Shown here piece after piece: positions 35,701 to 44,352 of a DNA stretch of 64,000 bases. The stretch's first letter is position 1; every line of letters starts with the position of its first letter. The stretch is from Salibacter halophilus (GTDB taxonomy: Bacteria > Bacteroidota > Bacteroidia > Flavobacteriales_G > Salibacteraceae). The notes beneath the pieces were generated by a model, which worked only from the letters and a program-made list of their open reading frames with translations, was not told the DNA's origin and did no database searches. The position numbers and the translations under genes are program-made. Location: positions 1 through 64,000 of the forward strand of contig NZ_WACR01000003.1 in the NCBI RefSeq assembly GCF_008806325.1, in the 5' to 3' direction.

Positions 35701-36248
35701 CTGCCATAATCGATGAAGACAAATTTGTGATTGAGGGAAAAGCACCAATGCAATTTGAAGGAGACTCAGCCATATCAAAATTGAGTATCCATGCTTTAGA
35801 TAGCGGAAAGTACAATTTTGAAATTACTGATTTTGAGAATTTGTTTGGAATAGATGTTTATCTGGTAGATCTTGAAAATGATTCTATTCACAATTTACGT
35901 GAACATTCTTACGAGTTTGAGGTGAATGACTCGTTGAAAACGGACGATCGATTTGAGGTGCATTACAAACTGTCAGAGATCAGTGATCCTTCTTCAGTTG
36001 AGTTGATCGATGAAAAGAATGATATCAAGGTTTATGCAGCTCCAAATAATGTTATAGTTGAAGCGATGAACACTCAAATTGACCAACTGCAAGTCTATGA
36101 CATCAGTGGTAGAGAAGTGGTAAGTCGTAATGGTCAGAACGCTACCAGAATCAAACTGAATTCGTCAAGCTGGCTGAATGGAGTCTACATTGTGTCAGTT
36201 GTCGATGATAAAGGAAAACGCTATCGGGATAAAATAGTAATTCAATAG
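32793..36248 (+). CDS. T9SS type A sorting-domain protein with two PA14-like domains
   Basis: An 1151-residue secreted protein. Residues 1-22 are a signal peptide (ends LQVFAQ). Two related domains at about 130-270 and 430-575 share the pattern N-x-W..GY...SPSDA-N-QGCSI...H-S-Y...REGF...Y-IDI...DD...LY-GV..YS, with a W-G-LG-SK-E strand. This is a PA14-like sugar-binding fold, each followed by an Ig-like region. A middle part (about 590-900) contains SYLISG and NLIGNPYPS motifs common in T9SS cargo. The C-terminus (YDISGREVV, LNGVYIVSVVDDKGK, KIVIQ) is a type A sorting domain. It probably binds surface polysaccharide. A terminator follows. Confidence 0.9.
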   Translation: MKRIGSIAVALAFSCFSLQVFAQSITTGSVSGSPFCQSENLTVNYSISGSFNGGNTFYVELSDNTGSFSSPDTIGSTSSTSGGSITATIPSVIDPGSAYRIRVSGDSPAVTGSDNGSNLTINSSGLDPAEFGNNEWYVFGYNGKQFVTYLGSYIDTSLNILSSDYFPTNGSPSDASNYQGCSIPNDQHSFSYKREGFTAGQYTLDIRGDDDHRLYVNGVLEYSSSYTSTIQNAVWSGNLGANSKIEIQVEESGGESALEVEFNYTPTLVISDDLDVCTGATVKIGVDGGANYDWSGGNTTYMSAPYNTDSVELVIPSSAPTGVQTYTVTGTDVNGNGNYSASVDVSIVSTYDVSVSDTALGICSSNTANVTASGATNFLWIPSTGVQFNNSSGSNVTLSPSSSTVYKVTADGSCPSDTEYVNVTVFNSSNGTNPVYGQNQWILHGYDDETFSDYRGYYSFSSFNFDTRDDWSINNSPSDAANWQGCSIGNNNHSYRVRREGFPCSYYQIDIPNHDDGVTLYIDGVQVYSKNTWYSNNYTSDVWQGYLGPDSKVEVTIKEQSGGSHVGLTFIPLYGPEANNNHAIWEGTTSTSWNTSSNWCGTVPGNGDKAYLLDLGNNDPVVSTSVSIDTLYISSNVTFLIDGTGALTVSEPIENDGTIEVESSASLVQTHSGSDQNTGSGNYIVHKQGRVGTAGYNAYSSPVENADIATVFANTNPCDIFVFDASDQSWKYDYPNNYSTTCLGNNVTFTSSYLISGSDGDMDEGRGYFIPGGANTSQANRTFTGQVNNGDISYSIATQPNPGNVNWTQDNWNLIGNPYPSSINAAQFWNENAVLNSRIMSGIYYWDDDGTNTNSSSDYAAWNNSGATVGPNSNVTPNGHIASGQGFFVMANQNTSVEFNNSMRSSSNGQFFKNGQIQSSVNFPRLWISLKKDSTFKSQMLVAFPNEATEEKDRLYDALKMESDNPVSIAAIIDEDKFVIEGKAPMQFEGDSAISKLSIHALDSGKYNFEITDFENLFGIDVYLVDLENDSIHNLREHSYEFEVNDSLKTDDRFEVHYKLSEISDPSSVELIDEKNDIKVYAAPNNVIVEAMNTQIDQLQVYDISGREVVSRNGQNATRIKLNSSSWLNGVYIVSVVDDKGKRYRDKIVIQ

Positions 36249-36257
36249 AGTAAACAG

Positions 36258-36282
36258 AGCCGGCTAAATGCCGGCTTTTTTT
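36258..36282 (+). terminator. Rho-independent terminator
   Basis: A perfect AGCCGGC/GCCGGCT 7-bp stem with a 5-base loop, followed by T residues, ten bases after the T9SS stop. Its T-tract reaches the stop codon of the convergent 108-residue gene. Confidence 0.85.
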
Positions 36283-36607
36283 ATACAGGAGCTTCAACAT
36301 CAGCGATAAACCAAACATCTCCGTTTCTTTCTACCAGCCATGGGACTTCCCACCAAATTCCTTCTTTGGCAAATACCGTGAATTGATCACTCTTGTTTGA
36401 ATTATTGTCAAACGTAAAACCCATTTCTGAAAGCTTACGGGTTATTTTATCGACACCTGCTGCGTATTTGGTTCTGATTGTTACGAGATATTTGTCTTCA
36501 TCAACATTTTCAAACTGACTGATAAATGAACGAATATTTCCCTCGAACACATCATCAATGATGTGTTTTGGTATTATGACGTTGTTGCTTGACGTGAGTT
36601 CGATCAT
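36281..36607 (-). CDS. Conserved hypothetical protein
   Basis: A 108-residue soluble protein with mixed alpha/beta character: N-terminal ELTSSNNVIIPKHIIDDVF, a strand YLVTIRTKYAAGV, and C-terminal GDVWFIADV. No signal, membrane helix or known motif. It is convergent with the large T9SS gene and divergent from the next secreted gene. Family not recognised. Confidence 0.65.
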   Translation of the reverse strand: MIELTSSNNVIIPKHIIDDVFEGNIRSFISQFENVDEDKYLVTIRTKYAAGVDKITRKLSEMGFTFDNNSNKSDQFTVFAKEGIWWEVPWLVERNGDVWFIADVEAPV

Positions 36608-36652
36608 AATTCGAATGTAATTTTTATCACTTAAGGTAGAATGACTTAGTCG

Positions 36653-36660
36653 TAATTTTG
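36653..36660 (+). promoter_or_regulatory. TAnnTTTG -7 box
   Basis: TAATTTTG lies 16 bases upstream of the ATG at 36677. Confidence 0.5.
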
Positions 36661-36676
36661 GACAAAATACACTAAA

Positions 36677-38278
36677 ATGAAAAAATCTATTGCGCTAATA
36701 CTAACACTATTTTCAACTTTATTCATTTTTTCACAATCTCCTAATTATGGAGTAGCTGTTAAACCGGTTGAGTTTGAAAACATGCCCGGACTCCAATCTT
36801 TTGCTTTTGGAAAGTACGATGGAAATTGGGTTTTAGTAGGAGGTCGGTTAGATGGACTTCATCGCAGGCAGCCCTGGGCTTCTTTTGATGCAGGAAATAA
36901 CAACGCATTTATTTATGTCGTTGATCCCGCTACTGAGGAAGTATTTCAAAAGTCTATAACAGGACTTCCAACTGCGATACAGGAACAATTCAAAACAACC
37001 AATCCAAACTTTCATCAGGATGGAAAATACCTGTATTATGTTGGAGGATACGGATACAGTAACACAGCAGGAGATCACATCACACACGACCGACTCACGA
37101 GAATTGATATGAGTACGTTGATTCCGGCTATTAAAAATAATGCGTCAATCGCGGCTTCTTTCAAATCGATACAGCATGCAGATATGGCTAATACAGGAGG
37201 TCAGCTGGAAATGATAGGGGACACTTTTTACCTTGCCGGTGGACAAGAGTTCACAGGTAGGTACAATCCTATGGGAGGCCCAAGTTTTACTCAACAGTAT
37301 CATGAAAAAATAATGCGGTTTACTGTGGATGAAAACTCAAGTGGTAATTTGGTAATCAACAGGTTGTCTGATTTTGTCGATCCTGTCAATCTGCACAGGA
37401 GAGATTACAATATGCTTCCTCAAATATTTCCTGATGATTCATACGGCTTTACAATGTTTAGTGGCGTATTTCAGCCAACTCAGGATTTACCATTTTTGAA
37501 CTCTGTTGATGTTAAACGAAACGGACATCAGGTAAATAACAACTTTACTCAATATTTGAATCACTATCACTGTGCTACAGCAGCTTTGTATGATCCTGAT
37601 AGTAAGGTGATGGATAACTTGTTCTTTGGTGGAATCAGTCAGTTTTATCTCGATGTAAATGATAGTTTGATCGAAGATACTGATGTTCCATTTGTGAATA
37701 CCATTGCCAGGGTAAGAAGACTTGATGATGGTTCTATGAATGAGCAAAAAGTTGCAGAAATGCCCGGTCTGTTAGGATCGGGATCTGAATTCATACCAGC
37801 TAATAACATCCCTTTTTACGAGCACGGAATAATTGATTTAAGCGAGTTAGACCTCTCACAGGATTCAGTCCTCATTGGCTATGTAGTGGGAGGTATAGAG
37901 AGCAGTGAAAAGAATATATTCTTTATTAATACCGGCTCTGAAAGTTGGGCTACACAAGTTGTTTATGAAGTTTATCTGGTCGATGAGCTCTCTACGGGAA
38001 AGTTAATAAACAAGAAACAACTCTTTGATGGAGGTAATGTTTATCCAAATCCTGTTTCAGGAGAATATTTTACGCTTTCGTTTGGCTCTGAAGTGAATAA
38101 AGAAAGAGCTGATGTAATGATTTATGATCAATCAGGAAGGCTTATTGATCAATTAAAGATAGGAGTTAAGTCAGGACAGAATAAAATAGAATTAAAAACT
38201 CCTGATACGAGTGGAGTCTATTACATTACAGTTGTAGTTGGCCAGTATTTGAAAACCTTCACATTGACAAAAAAATAA
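36677..38278 (+). CDS. T9SS type A sorting-domain protein with kelch-like propeller
   Basis: A 533-residue secreted protein. Signal peptide 1-20 (ends FIFSQ). Residues about 25-420 contain strand blocks such as WVLVGGRLDG, YLYYVGGYGYS and FYLAGGQEF, each with the GG that marks kelch-type beta-propeller blades. The last 75 residues contain VYPNPVSGEY, MIYDQSGRLI and GVYYITVVVG, a type A sorting domain. Similar large propellers are secreted by other Flavobacteriia; substrate unknown. Confidence 0.85.
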   Translation: MKKSIALILTLFSTLFIFSQSPNYGVAVKPVEFENMPGLQSFAFGKYDGNWVLVGGRLDGLHRRQPWASFDAGNNNAFIYVVDPATEEVFQKSITGLPTAIQEQFKTTNPNFHQDGKYLYYVGGYGYSNTAGDHITHDRLTRIDMSTLIPAIKNNASIAASFKSIQHADMANTGGQLEMIGDTFYLAGGQEFTGRYNPMGGPSFTQQYHEKIMRFTVDENSSGNLVINRLSDFVDPVNLHRRDYNMLPQIFPDDSYGFTMFSGVFQPTQDLPFLNSVDVKRNGHQVNNNFTQYLNHYHCATAALYDPDSKVMDNLFFGGISQFYLDVNDSLIEDTDVPFVNTIARVRRLDDGSMNEQKVAEMPGLLGSGSEFIPANNIPFYEHGIIDLSELDLSQDSVLIGYVVGGIESSEKNIFFINTGSESWATQVVYEVYLVDELSTGKLINKKQLFDGGNVYPNPVSGEYFTLSFGSEVNKERADVMIYDQSGRLIDQLKIGVKSGQNKIELKTPDTSGVYYITVVVGQYLKTFTLTKK

Positions 38279-38279
38279 A

Positions 38280-38297
38280 GGAGGGAAATTTCCCTCC
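38280..38297. terminator. Palindrome between convergent genes
   Basis: GGAGGGAAATTTCCCTCC, an 18-bp perfect palindrome starting 2 bases after the stop codon at 38278 and 17 bases before the convergent gene. No T-run follows, so a terminator role is possible but unproven. Confidence 0.45.
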
Positions 38298-38313
38298 ATA
38301 TATTAAAGTCTTC

Positions 38314-38811
38314 TTAGAAGTTTTTCGTGACACCAAAGCTACCACCTGATGCTGCATTACCACCGCCAATCTCCAGATTGACAGCCCAGGACTCATCAAA
38401 GTAATAGCGACCACCTACTTGAGCCCCCAATCCCAATCCTGAGGAACTGTCACCGGGGTAGCTTGATGGTGAGTCGTAAATATAAAGACCGAGATTTAGT
38501 CCGGCATAAATGTCAAAGTTGGAAGGGAGTTCTAATACCTCGTTTACGTGATAATTACCTCTTGAAACAATACCAAAAATATTGTGGTTGAATCCATTAC
38601 CTCTAATGTCCTCATTCCAACTGCGCCATGACAATCTACCTCCAAGTGTAAAATTGTTTGCCACAGCAGTTTCAAATCCTCCATAAACTGGAATACCCCA
38701 TGTACTAATGCCAACTCCTAAATCAACAAAGCTGGAGCCTTTATCAAATGAGTTTTGGGCGTAACTAATACTTGAACATACTACGAATAAAAATAATGTT
38801 AATCTTTTCAT
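38314..38811 (-). CDS. Small outer-membrane beta-barrel protein
   Basis: A 165-residue protein with a signal peptide (ends SISYAQ) and amphipathic strands through the mature part (FTLGGRLSWRSW, FDIYAGLNLGLYIY, LGAQVGGRYYF, AVNLEIGGG), ending in Phe as outer-membrane barrels do (TKNF). Length and glycine pattern suggest an eight-strand OmpA/OmpX-like barrel. It stands alone. Confidence 0.8.
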   Translation of the reverse strand: MKRLTLFLFVVCSSISYAQNSFDKGSSFVDLGVGISTWGIPVYGGFETAVANNFTLGGRLSWRSWNEDIRGNGFNHNIFGIVSRGNYHVNEVLELPSNFDIYAGLNLGLYIYDSPSSYPGDSSSGLGLGAQVGGRYYFDESWAVNLEIGGGNAASGGSFGVTKNF

Positions 38812-38867
38812 TGTTTAAGCTTTTATTGAGTGCAATTAAAATGTAGCTAAAATCATCTCCAATACCA

Positions 38868-38895
38868 AAAAAGACCGCAATAATACGGTCTTTTT
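38868..38895 (-). terminator. Terminator of the beta-oxidation operon
   Basis: AAAAAGACCG and CGGTCTTTTT form a 10-bp stem with an 8-base loop, A and T runs on both sides, 27 bases after the acyl-CoA dehydrogenase stop on the minus strand. It could work in both directions. Confidence 0.75.
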
Positions 38896-38921
38896 CTACA
38901 TTACTATATGTGTATTGAGAA

Positions 38922-40715
38922 CTAGAAAATATACTTGTTCTCTTTAATTATCGCTTCAGCGATTTCTCTTCTCGTTTGCTTGATGTTGAATGGTTCGATT
39001 TTCGTAAATCGCTTGATCCCCATCATTTGCATGCGGAGTTCGTCTCCTTCAGCATAGCTCATCAACGCTTCTCTACCGCACTTACCGATTTTTTCGGCTG
39101 CATCGTAGATATAGGCTCTGACCATGTTTTGTTGAAGTTTTGTTTCTTCCTCGCCTTTCATTCCGGCCAGTTTTTCAACTCTCAATAAAACTGATTCGGC
39201 CACATACGCTTCAATTAGCATATCTGCGATATTCAGTAGTATTTCCTGTTCTTTGGCGAGCTCCATCATGAACTTTTGAGCCGCTGAACCGGCTACCATC
39301 AATACCGCTTTCTTGAAGTTCTTGATGTAGCGCTTTTCAGAACCGAAGAGTCCGCTGTCATCGTGGTCGAAATCTGGAATAGACATGAGTTCTTCACCAA
39401 CTTTCTTAGCCGGCCCCATCAAATCTAATTCGCCTTTCATGCCTTTTTTGAGCATCATGTCAACCGTGAGCATTCTGTTGATCTCATTGGTTCCTTCGAA
39501 TATTCTGTTGATTCGGGCATCACGGTAAGAACGCTCCACAGGAGACTCAGCAGAGTATCCCATACCACCGTAAATCTGAACACCTTCATCAACAACAAAG
39601 TCGAGCGTTTCAGATCCGTGTACCTTCATCATAGCACACTCAGCAGCGTATTGTTCAATACCTTTTAAATCGGCTTTGGCTTTATCCATTCCTTCTTTTT
39701 CATGAAGATATTTGATTCTATCTTCAATGTTTTGTGAAGCACGGTAGGTGGCTGATTCAGATGCGTAAGTCTTAATCGCCATTTTAGCGATTTTGTCTTT
39801 AATCGCTCCGTATTTTGAAATTGGTCTGCCAAACTGATTGCGCTCATTAGCGTAGTTTGTAGCTTGTGAAATAGTTCCTTTACAACCACCAAGAACAGCT
39901 GCAGCCAACTTGATTCTACCGATATTCAAAATGTTGAGTGCAATCTTAAATCCTTCATTTTGCTTACCGAGTAGATTGTCTTTTGGAATCTTCACATCAT
40001 TGAAAAACACCTGGCGAGTACTGGAACCTTTAATTCCCATCTTCTTTTCTTCAGGGTTTAGCGAAACGCCATCCACATCAGCCGGAATGATAAAAGCACT
40101 TAGGTTTTCATCGTCACCAATACGAGCAAATACCGTAAACACATCGGCAAATCCGCCATTTGTGATCCACATCTTTTGTCCGTTGATCACGTAGTGCTTG
40201 CCATCATCAGTGAGTTCGGCTTTTGTTTTTGCGCTGTTCGCGTCAGATCCTGATCCCGGCTCTGTTAGGCAGTAAGCACCTTTCCATTCTCCTGATGCTA
40301 GTTTTGGAAGGTATTTTTCTTTCTGCTCCTCAGTTCCGTAATAGAGGATAGGTAACGTACCAATTCCGGTGTGAGCAGAATACGATACAGAGAATGAGTG
40401 ACCTGCACCTGTGGCTTCTGATGAAAGCATAGAAGTCACAAAGTTTTTCCCAAATCCTCCGTATTGTTCGGGAACTGAAATTCCCAGCATTCCCAATTCG
40501 CCTGCTTTATCTAAAATTGAAGGCATCAAACCTTCCTCAAGTGCATCAATACGATCGAGGTTTGGGGTAACCTCTTTATCCACAAAGTCCTTACAGGTTT
40601 GTGCGATCATCAATTGTTCTTCATCAAATTCTTCAGGGATGAAGACGTCTTTAGCATCTGATTCACGGATGAGGAATTCACCTCCCATCAGTGCCGATTT
40701 ATTATTATCACTCAT
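38922..40715 (-). CDS. Acyl-CoA dehydrogenase
   Basis: A 597-residue FAD enzyme that makes the trans-2-enoyl-CoA in beta-oxidation. The N-terminal and middle domains carry GYSVSYSAHTGIG-like and CLTEPGSGSDANS motifs and KMWITNGGFAD; the C-terminal helical domain holds QIYGGMGYSAESPVER, DARINRIFEGTNEINR. An extra 180-residue helical C-terminus makes it longer than medium-chain enzymes (about 380), a size usual for this Bacteroidota group. Last gene of the fad operon. Confidence 0.95.
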   Translation of the reverse strand: MSDNNKSALMGGEFLIRESDAKDVFIPEEFDEEQLMIAQTCKDFVDKEVTPNLDRIDALEEGLMPSILDKAGELGMLGISVPEQYGGFGKNFVTSMLSSEATGAGHSFSVSYSAHTGIGTLPILYYGTEEQKEKYLPKLASGEWKGAYCLTEPGSGSDANSAKTKAELTDDGKHYVINGQKMWITNGGFADVFTVFARIGDDENLSAFIIPADVDGVSLNPEEKKMGIKGSSTRQVFFNDVKIPKDNLLGKQNEGFKIALNILNIGRIKLAAAVLGGCKGTISQATNYANERNQFGRPISKYGAIKDKIAKMAIKTYASESATYRASQNIEDRIKYLHEKEGMDKAKADLKGIEQYAAECAMMKVHGSETLDFVVDEGVQIYGGMGYSAESPVERSYRDARINRIFEGTNEINRMLTVDMMLKKGMKGELDLMGPAKKVGEELMSIPDFDHDDSGLFGSEKRYIKNFKKAVLMVAGSAAQKFMMELAKEQEILLNIADMLIEAYVAESVLLRVEKLAGMKGEEETKLQQNMVRAYIYDAAEKIGKCGREALMSYAEGDELRMQMMGIKRFTKIEPFNIKQTRREIAEAIIKENKYIF

Positions 40716-40734
40716 AATTCTTTGTTTTAGTTGG

Positions 40735-41913
40735 TTATTTCAATAATTCGTAAACTCCGGCTGCTCCCTGTCCGCTACCCACGCACATGGTTACAACACC
40801 GTATTTTTTGTCGCGCCTGCGCAACTCATCGATCATTTGAACAGAGAGTTTTGCTCCTGTACAACCCAGCGGGTGACCCAGGGCAATTGCTCCACCATTT
40901 ACATTCACGAGTTCAGGGTCTAAGTCCAGCTCGCGAATAACGGCTAACGATTGAGATGCAAACGCTTCGTTGAGTTCAATGAGGTCGATGTCATTTTTGG
41001 TCAGACCCGCCTTTTTCAATGCTGCGGGTACAGCATCTACCGGTCCGATTCCCATTATTCTCGGGTCAACTCCAACTGCAGCGTAGGAGTGGAGTCGAGC
41101 GATTGGTTCTACACCTAATTCTTTCACCATCTTTTCACTCATAACGAGCGTAAAAGCTGCTCCGTCACTCGTTTGAGAAGCATTACCGGCTGTGACCGAA
41201 CCCTTTTGGTCGAATACGGGTCTGAGCTTACCCAGCTTTTCAACGGAAGTATCTTTACGAACACCTTCATCAGTATCGACAGTGTAGTTGCGGCTCTGCT
41301 TTTTGCCGTTTTCATCAAGGTAAGTCTCTTCAACATCAATCGGAACGATGCCGTTTTTGAAATATCCGTTCTCAATGGCATTGGCCGCTCGTTGGTGAGA
41401 CTGTAGTGCAAATTGATCCTGATCTTCACGGCTCACTTTGTAATCCCTGGCTACAGCCTCAGCTGTAAGTCCCATTCCCCAGTACCAGGTTGGATTTTCT
41501 TTTGCCACTTTTGAGTTAGGCACAATTCGCCATCCGCCAAACGGAATAGGAGACATCGTTTCAACACCCCCGGCTACAATGCAATCTGCTATACCGGCAT
41601 GAATTTTTGATGCTGCCACAGCGATTGTCTCCAGTCCCGATGCACAATAACGATTGATCGTCATTCCAGGAACTTTATCGGTTTGGAGACTCATCAATGA
41701 GATCATCCTACCGATGTTCAATCCCTGCTCAGCTTCAGGTGTTGCATTTCCCACGATGAAATCATCAATGCGTTCTTTTTCTAAGTTAGGCACTTCTTTG
41801 AGCATGCCTTCTATAACCTGTACGGCCAAATCATCGGGGCGGAGGAAGCGGAAACTACCTCTCGGTGCTTTCCCAACGGCCGATCTTTTTGCTGCTACTA
41901 TATATGCGTCCAT
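40735..41913 (-). CDS. fadA: Acetyl-CoA acyltransferase (3-ketoacyl-CoA thiolase)
   Basis: A 392-residue thiolase. The open frame reaches 41997, but that would overlap the upstream gene; ATG 41913 gives the family N-terminus MDAYIVAAKRSAVGK. The acyl-binding Cys is in NRYCASGLE, catalytic His in ALGHPLGCTGA and second Cys in TMCVGSGQG. It cleaves 3-ketoacyl-CoA with CoA to release acetyl-CoA. It lies 14 bases after the multifunctional FadB-like gene. Confidence 0.95.
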   Translation of the reverse strand: MDAYIVAAKRSAVGKAPRGSFRFLRPDDLAVQVIEGMLKEVPNLEKERIDDFIVGNATPEAEQGLNIGRMISLMSLQTDKVPGMTINRYCASGLETIAVAASKIHAGIADCIVAGGVETMSPIPFGGWRIVPNSKVAKENPTWYWGMGLTAEAVARDYKVSREDQDQFALQSHQRAANAIENGYFKNGIVPIDVEETYLDENGKKQSRNYTVDTDEGVRKDTSVEKLGKLRPVFDQKGSVTAGNASQTSDGAAFTLVMSEKMVKELGVEPIARLHSYAAVGVDPRIMGIGPVDAVPAALKKAGLTKNDIDLIELNEAFASQSLAVIRELDLDPELVNVNGGAIALGHPLGCTGAKLSVQMIDELRRRDKKYGVVTMCVGSGQGAAGVYELLK

Positions 41914-41927
41914 AATTGAATGTCTTT

Positions 41928-44309
41928 TTAGTTTCTTAATATTTTTCCGGTTTTCAGGAGACTCTGAATTCGTTCGAGCGTCTTCTTCTGCATACACAAC
42001 TCTAAGAAAGCTCTGCGCTCCATCTTGAGCAAGTATTCTTCATCGACTTCAGTCGGTTCTGACAAGTCACCGCCACACATCACCATACCTAGTTTTTCAG
42101 AGATAAGTTGATCGTGTTCGCTGATGTAATGACCAGATTTCATACTGTCGGCTCCTGAATACACAATTCCCAAACCTTCTTTTCCAAGAACCTTGATATC
42201 CTTGCGCATAACTGGTTTGGAATACCCTTTTTCAAAGAGGTTGAGAGCGCTTTGTTTAGCGTAAGCGAGTTGATGATCACGACTGATGATCACTTCATCC
42301 TGTCCGTGACGCAAATAGCCGAGGTCAAACCCTTCGTGAGCACTTTTCGCGACTTTCGCCTGCCCGATTGTGAGGAATCGGTTGCGCAATTGATTGACAC
42401 GAATGTCCCCTTCGTTGAGATCGTCATTGAGGCGCAGCGTAAATTCTTTTGTTCCGCCACCGCCCGGTACAAGGCCAACACCAAACTCAACCAACCCGAT
42501 GTACGTTTCAGCGTGAGCGATTACTTTATCAGCGTGCATGGATAGTTCACATCCGCCACCGAGTGTCATTCCGTGTGGAGCAACCACAACCGGAATATTA
42601 CTGTAGCGAACGCGCATCATGGTGTTTTGGAACGATTTTATCGCGAACTCCAGTTCATCGTATTCCTGTTCAACCGCAAACATGAAGATCATCCCCACAT
42701 TAGCTCCGGCAGAGAAATTATCTCCGGTATTGGATATCACCAGACCTTTGTAGCTCTCTTCAGCCATGTCGATCGCTTTGTTGATACCCTGAATAATTTC
42801 CTGGCCAATCGTGTTCATTTTGGTGTGGAACTCCAGGTTGATAATTCCGTCACCTAAATCGACAATCGTTGCACCTGAATTGCTCCACAGCGTATTTCCC
42901 TCGCGGATTGTATTGAGGTTGATCGTGTCTTTTTGACCGGGGATTTCTTTGTAATCTCCCGAGTTGATATCGTAATAGAGCTTGAGCCCGTTTTCAATTT
43001 TGTAAAACGCTTTGTGACCGGCATCCTTCATTTTATAAAGCCAGTCTGCAGGCTTTTTGTCGGCTTTTTCCATTTCGTTCAGAACCGTGTCAAAGCCAAT
43101 TGCATCCCAGGCCTCGAACGGACCTTGCTTCCAGCCGAATCCGGCTCTTAGGGCATCGTCAATTCTGTAGAGTTCATCAGAGATCTCCGGAATGCGATTC
43201 GTTGCGTATTGGAAGAGCGAAGTGAAAGTCGTTCGGTAAAATTCTCCGGCTTTGTCTTTTCCTTTGAATAAAACCGGCATGCGCTCCCTGAGGCTGTCGA
43301 TTTGTTTCGTTTGCTCTAACGTGTCGAATTTCACCTTTTTCTTTGGATTGTATTCGAGCGTGTTGAGATCGAGGGCCAGGATCTGACTGTTACCGTCATC
43401 ATCTTTTACCTTTTTATAAAAGCCCTGTTTCGTTTTGGAGCCCAACCATTCGTTGTCGACCATCTTTTGAATGTAATCGGGCAACTTGAACAGGTGATTG
43501 GCTTCGTCATTGGGCGTGTTATCCTTCAATCCGTTCGCTACGAGGACCAGCGTGTCGAGGCCTACCACATCTGCGGTTCTGAACGTAGCCGATTTAGGTC
43601 TGCCTAAAACCGGACCAGTCAATTTATCCACTTCCTCAACAGTGAAATCCATGTCTTTCACCGTGTGGAAGAGCGACATGATGGAGAAAACACCAATTCT
43701 GTTCGCGATAAAAGCGGGTGTATCTTTACAGAGAACAGTCGTTTTGCCGAGGAATTTTCTTCCGTAATCGAGCAAGAAATCCACGAGTTCCTGATCGGTT
43801 TCCTTCGTGGGAATGAGTTCCAGGAGTTGTAGATATCTTGGCGGATTGAAAAAGTGAGTTCCCAAAAAGTGTTTTTTGAAATCATCGCTTCTGTCTTCGA
43901 GCATCATATTTATAGGAATTCCCGAAGTATTTGAGGAAATGATGGTTCCCTGCTTGCGGTGCTTCTCAACATTAGTGAAAACCTCTTTTTTGATGTCGAG
44001 TCGTTCGATCACCGCCTCAATGATCCAGTCGCAATCGCTGATGAGATCCATGTTGTCTTCCATGTTTCCCGTCACGATATTCTTGGCGAGCTTTTGATCA
44101 TAAATAGGAGAGGGGTTCGATTTTAATGCCGTTTTGAGCGCGTCATTCACGAGCTTGTTGCGCGCATTTTTGTCGTCACTATCTTTTGCCTCTTTGGGCA
44201 CAATGTCGAGTAGCACAACTTCACATCCTGCGTTGGCAAAGTGACAGGCGATCCTGGAGCCCATCACTCCCGATCCCAGGACAGCTACCTTATTGATGTT
44301 TCTTCTCAT
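41928..44309 (-). CDS. 3-hydroxyacyl-CoA dehydrogenase / enoyl-CoA hydratase (FadN-like)
   Basis: A 793-residue bifunctional enzyme. The NAD-binding dehydrogenase is N-terminal (VAVLGSGVMGSRIACHFA, residues 7-25; SNTSG and HFFNPPRYL), followed by helical dimerisation domains, and the hydratase-like crotonase domain is C-terminal (INLEFHTKMNTIG, FSAGANVGM and GGGCELSMHA). This order is opposite to E. coli FadB and matches Bacillus FadN. It carries out the second and third steps of beta-oxidation. Confidence 0.93.
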   Translation of the reverse strand: MRRNINKVAVLGSGVMGSRIACHFANAGCEVVLLDIVPKEAKDSDDKNARNKLVNDALKTALKSNPSPIYDQKLAKNIVTGNMEDNMDLISDCDWIIEAVIERLDIKKEVFTNVEKHRKQGTIISSNTSGIPINMMLEDRSDDFKKHFLGTHFFNPPRYLQLLELIPTKETDQELVDFLLDYGRKFLGKTTVLCKDTPAFIANRIGVFSIMSLFHTVKDMDFTVEEVDKLTGPVLGRPKSATFRTADVVGLDTLVLVANGLKDNTPNDEANHLFKLPDYIQKMVDNEWLGSKTKQGFYKKVKDDDGNSQILALDLNTLEYNPKKKVKFDTLEQTKQIDSLRERMPVLFKGKDKAGEFYRTTFTSLFQYATNRIPEISDELYRIDDALRAGFGWKQGPFEAWDAIGFDTVLNEMEKADKKPADWLYKMKDAGHKAFYKIENGLKLYYDINSGDYKEIPGQKDTINLNTIREGNTLWSNSGATIVDLGDGIINLEFHTKMNTIGQEIIQGINKAIDMAEESYKGLVISNTGDNFSAGANVGMIFMFAVEQEYDELEFAIKSFQNTMMRVRYSNIPVVVAPHGMTLGGGCELSMHADKVIAHAETYIGLVEFGVGLVPGGGGTKEFTLRLNDDLNEGDIRVNQLRNRFLTIGQAKVAKSAHEGFDLGYLRHGQDEVIISRDHQLAYAKQSALNLFEKGYSKPVMRKDIKVLGKEGLGIVYSGADSMKSGHYISEHDQLISEKLGMVMCGGDLSEPTEVDEEYLLKMERRAFLELCMQKKTLERIQSLLKTGKILRN

Positions 44310-44352
44310 AATTGAATTTTATTTTTTTGATAAAAAAAGCGCAATTGACGAA

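Noticed and set aside
38280-38297. 18-bp palindrome as a definite terminator
   Set aside because: It has no T-run on either side; kept only as a low-confidence feature.
41914-41997. 28-codon N-terminal extension of the thiolase
   Set aside because: It would overlap the FadN-like gene, and the family N-terminus starts exactly at ATG 41913.
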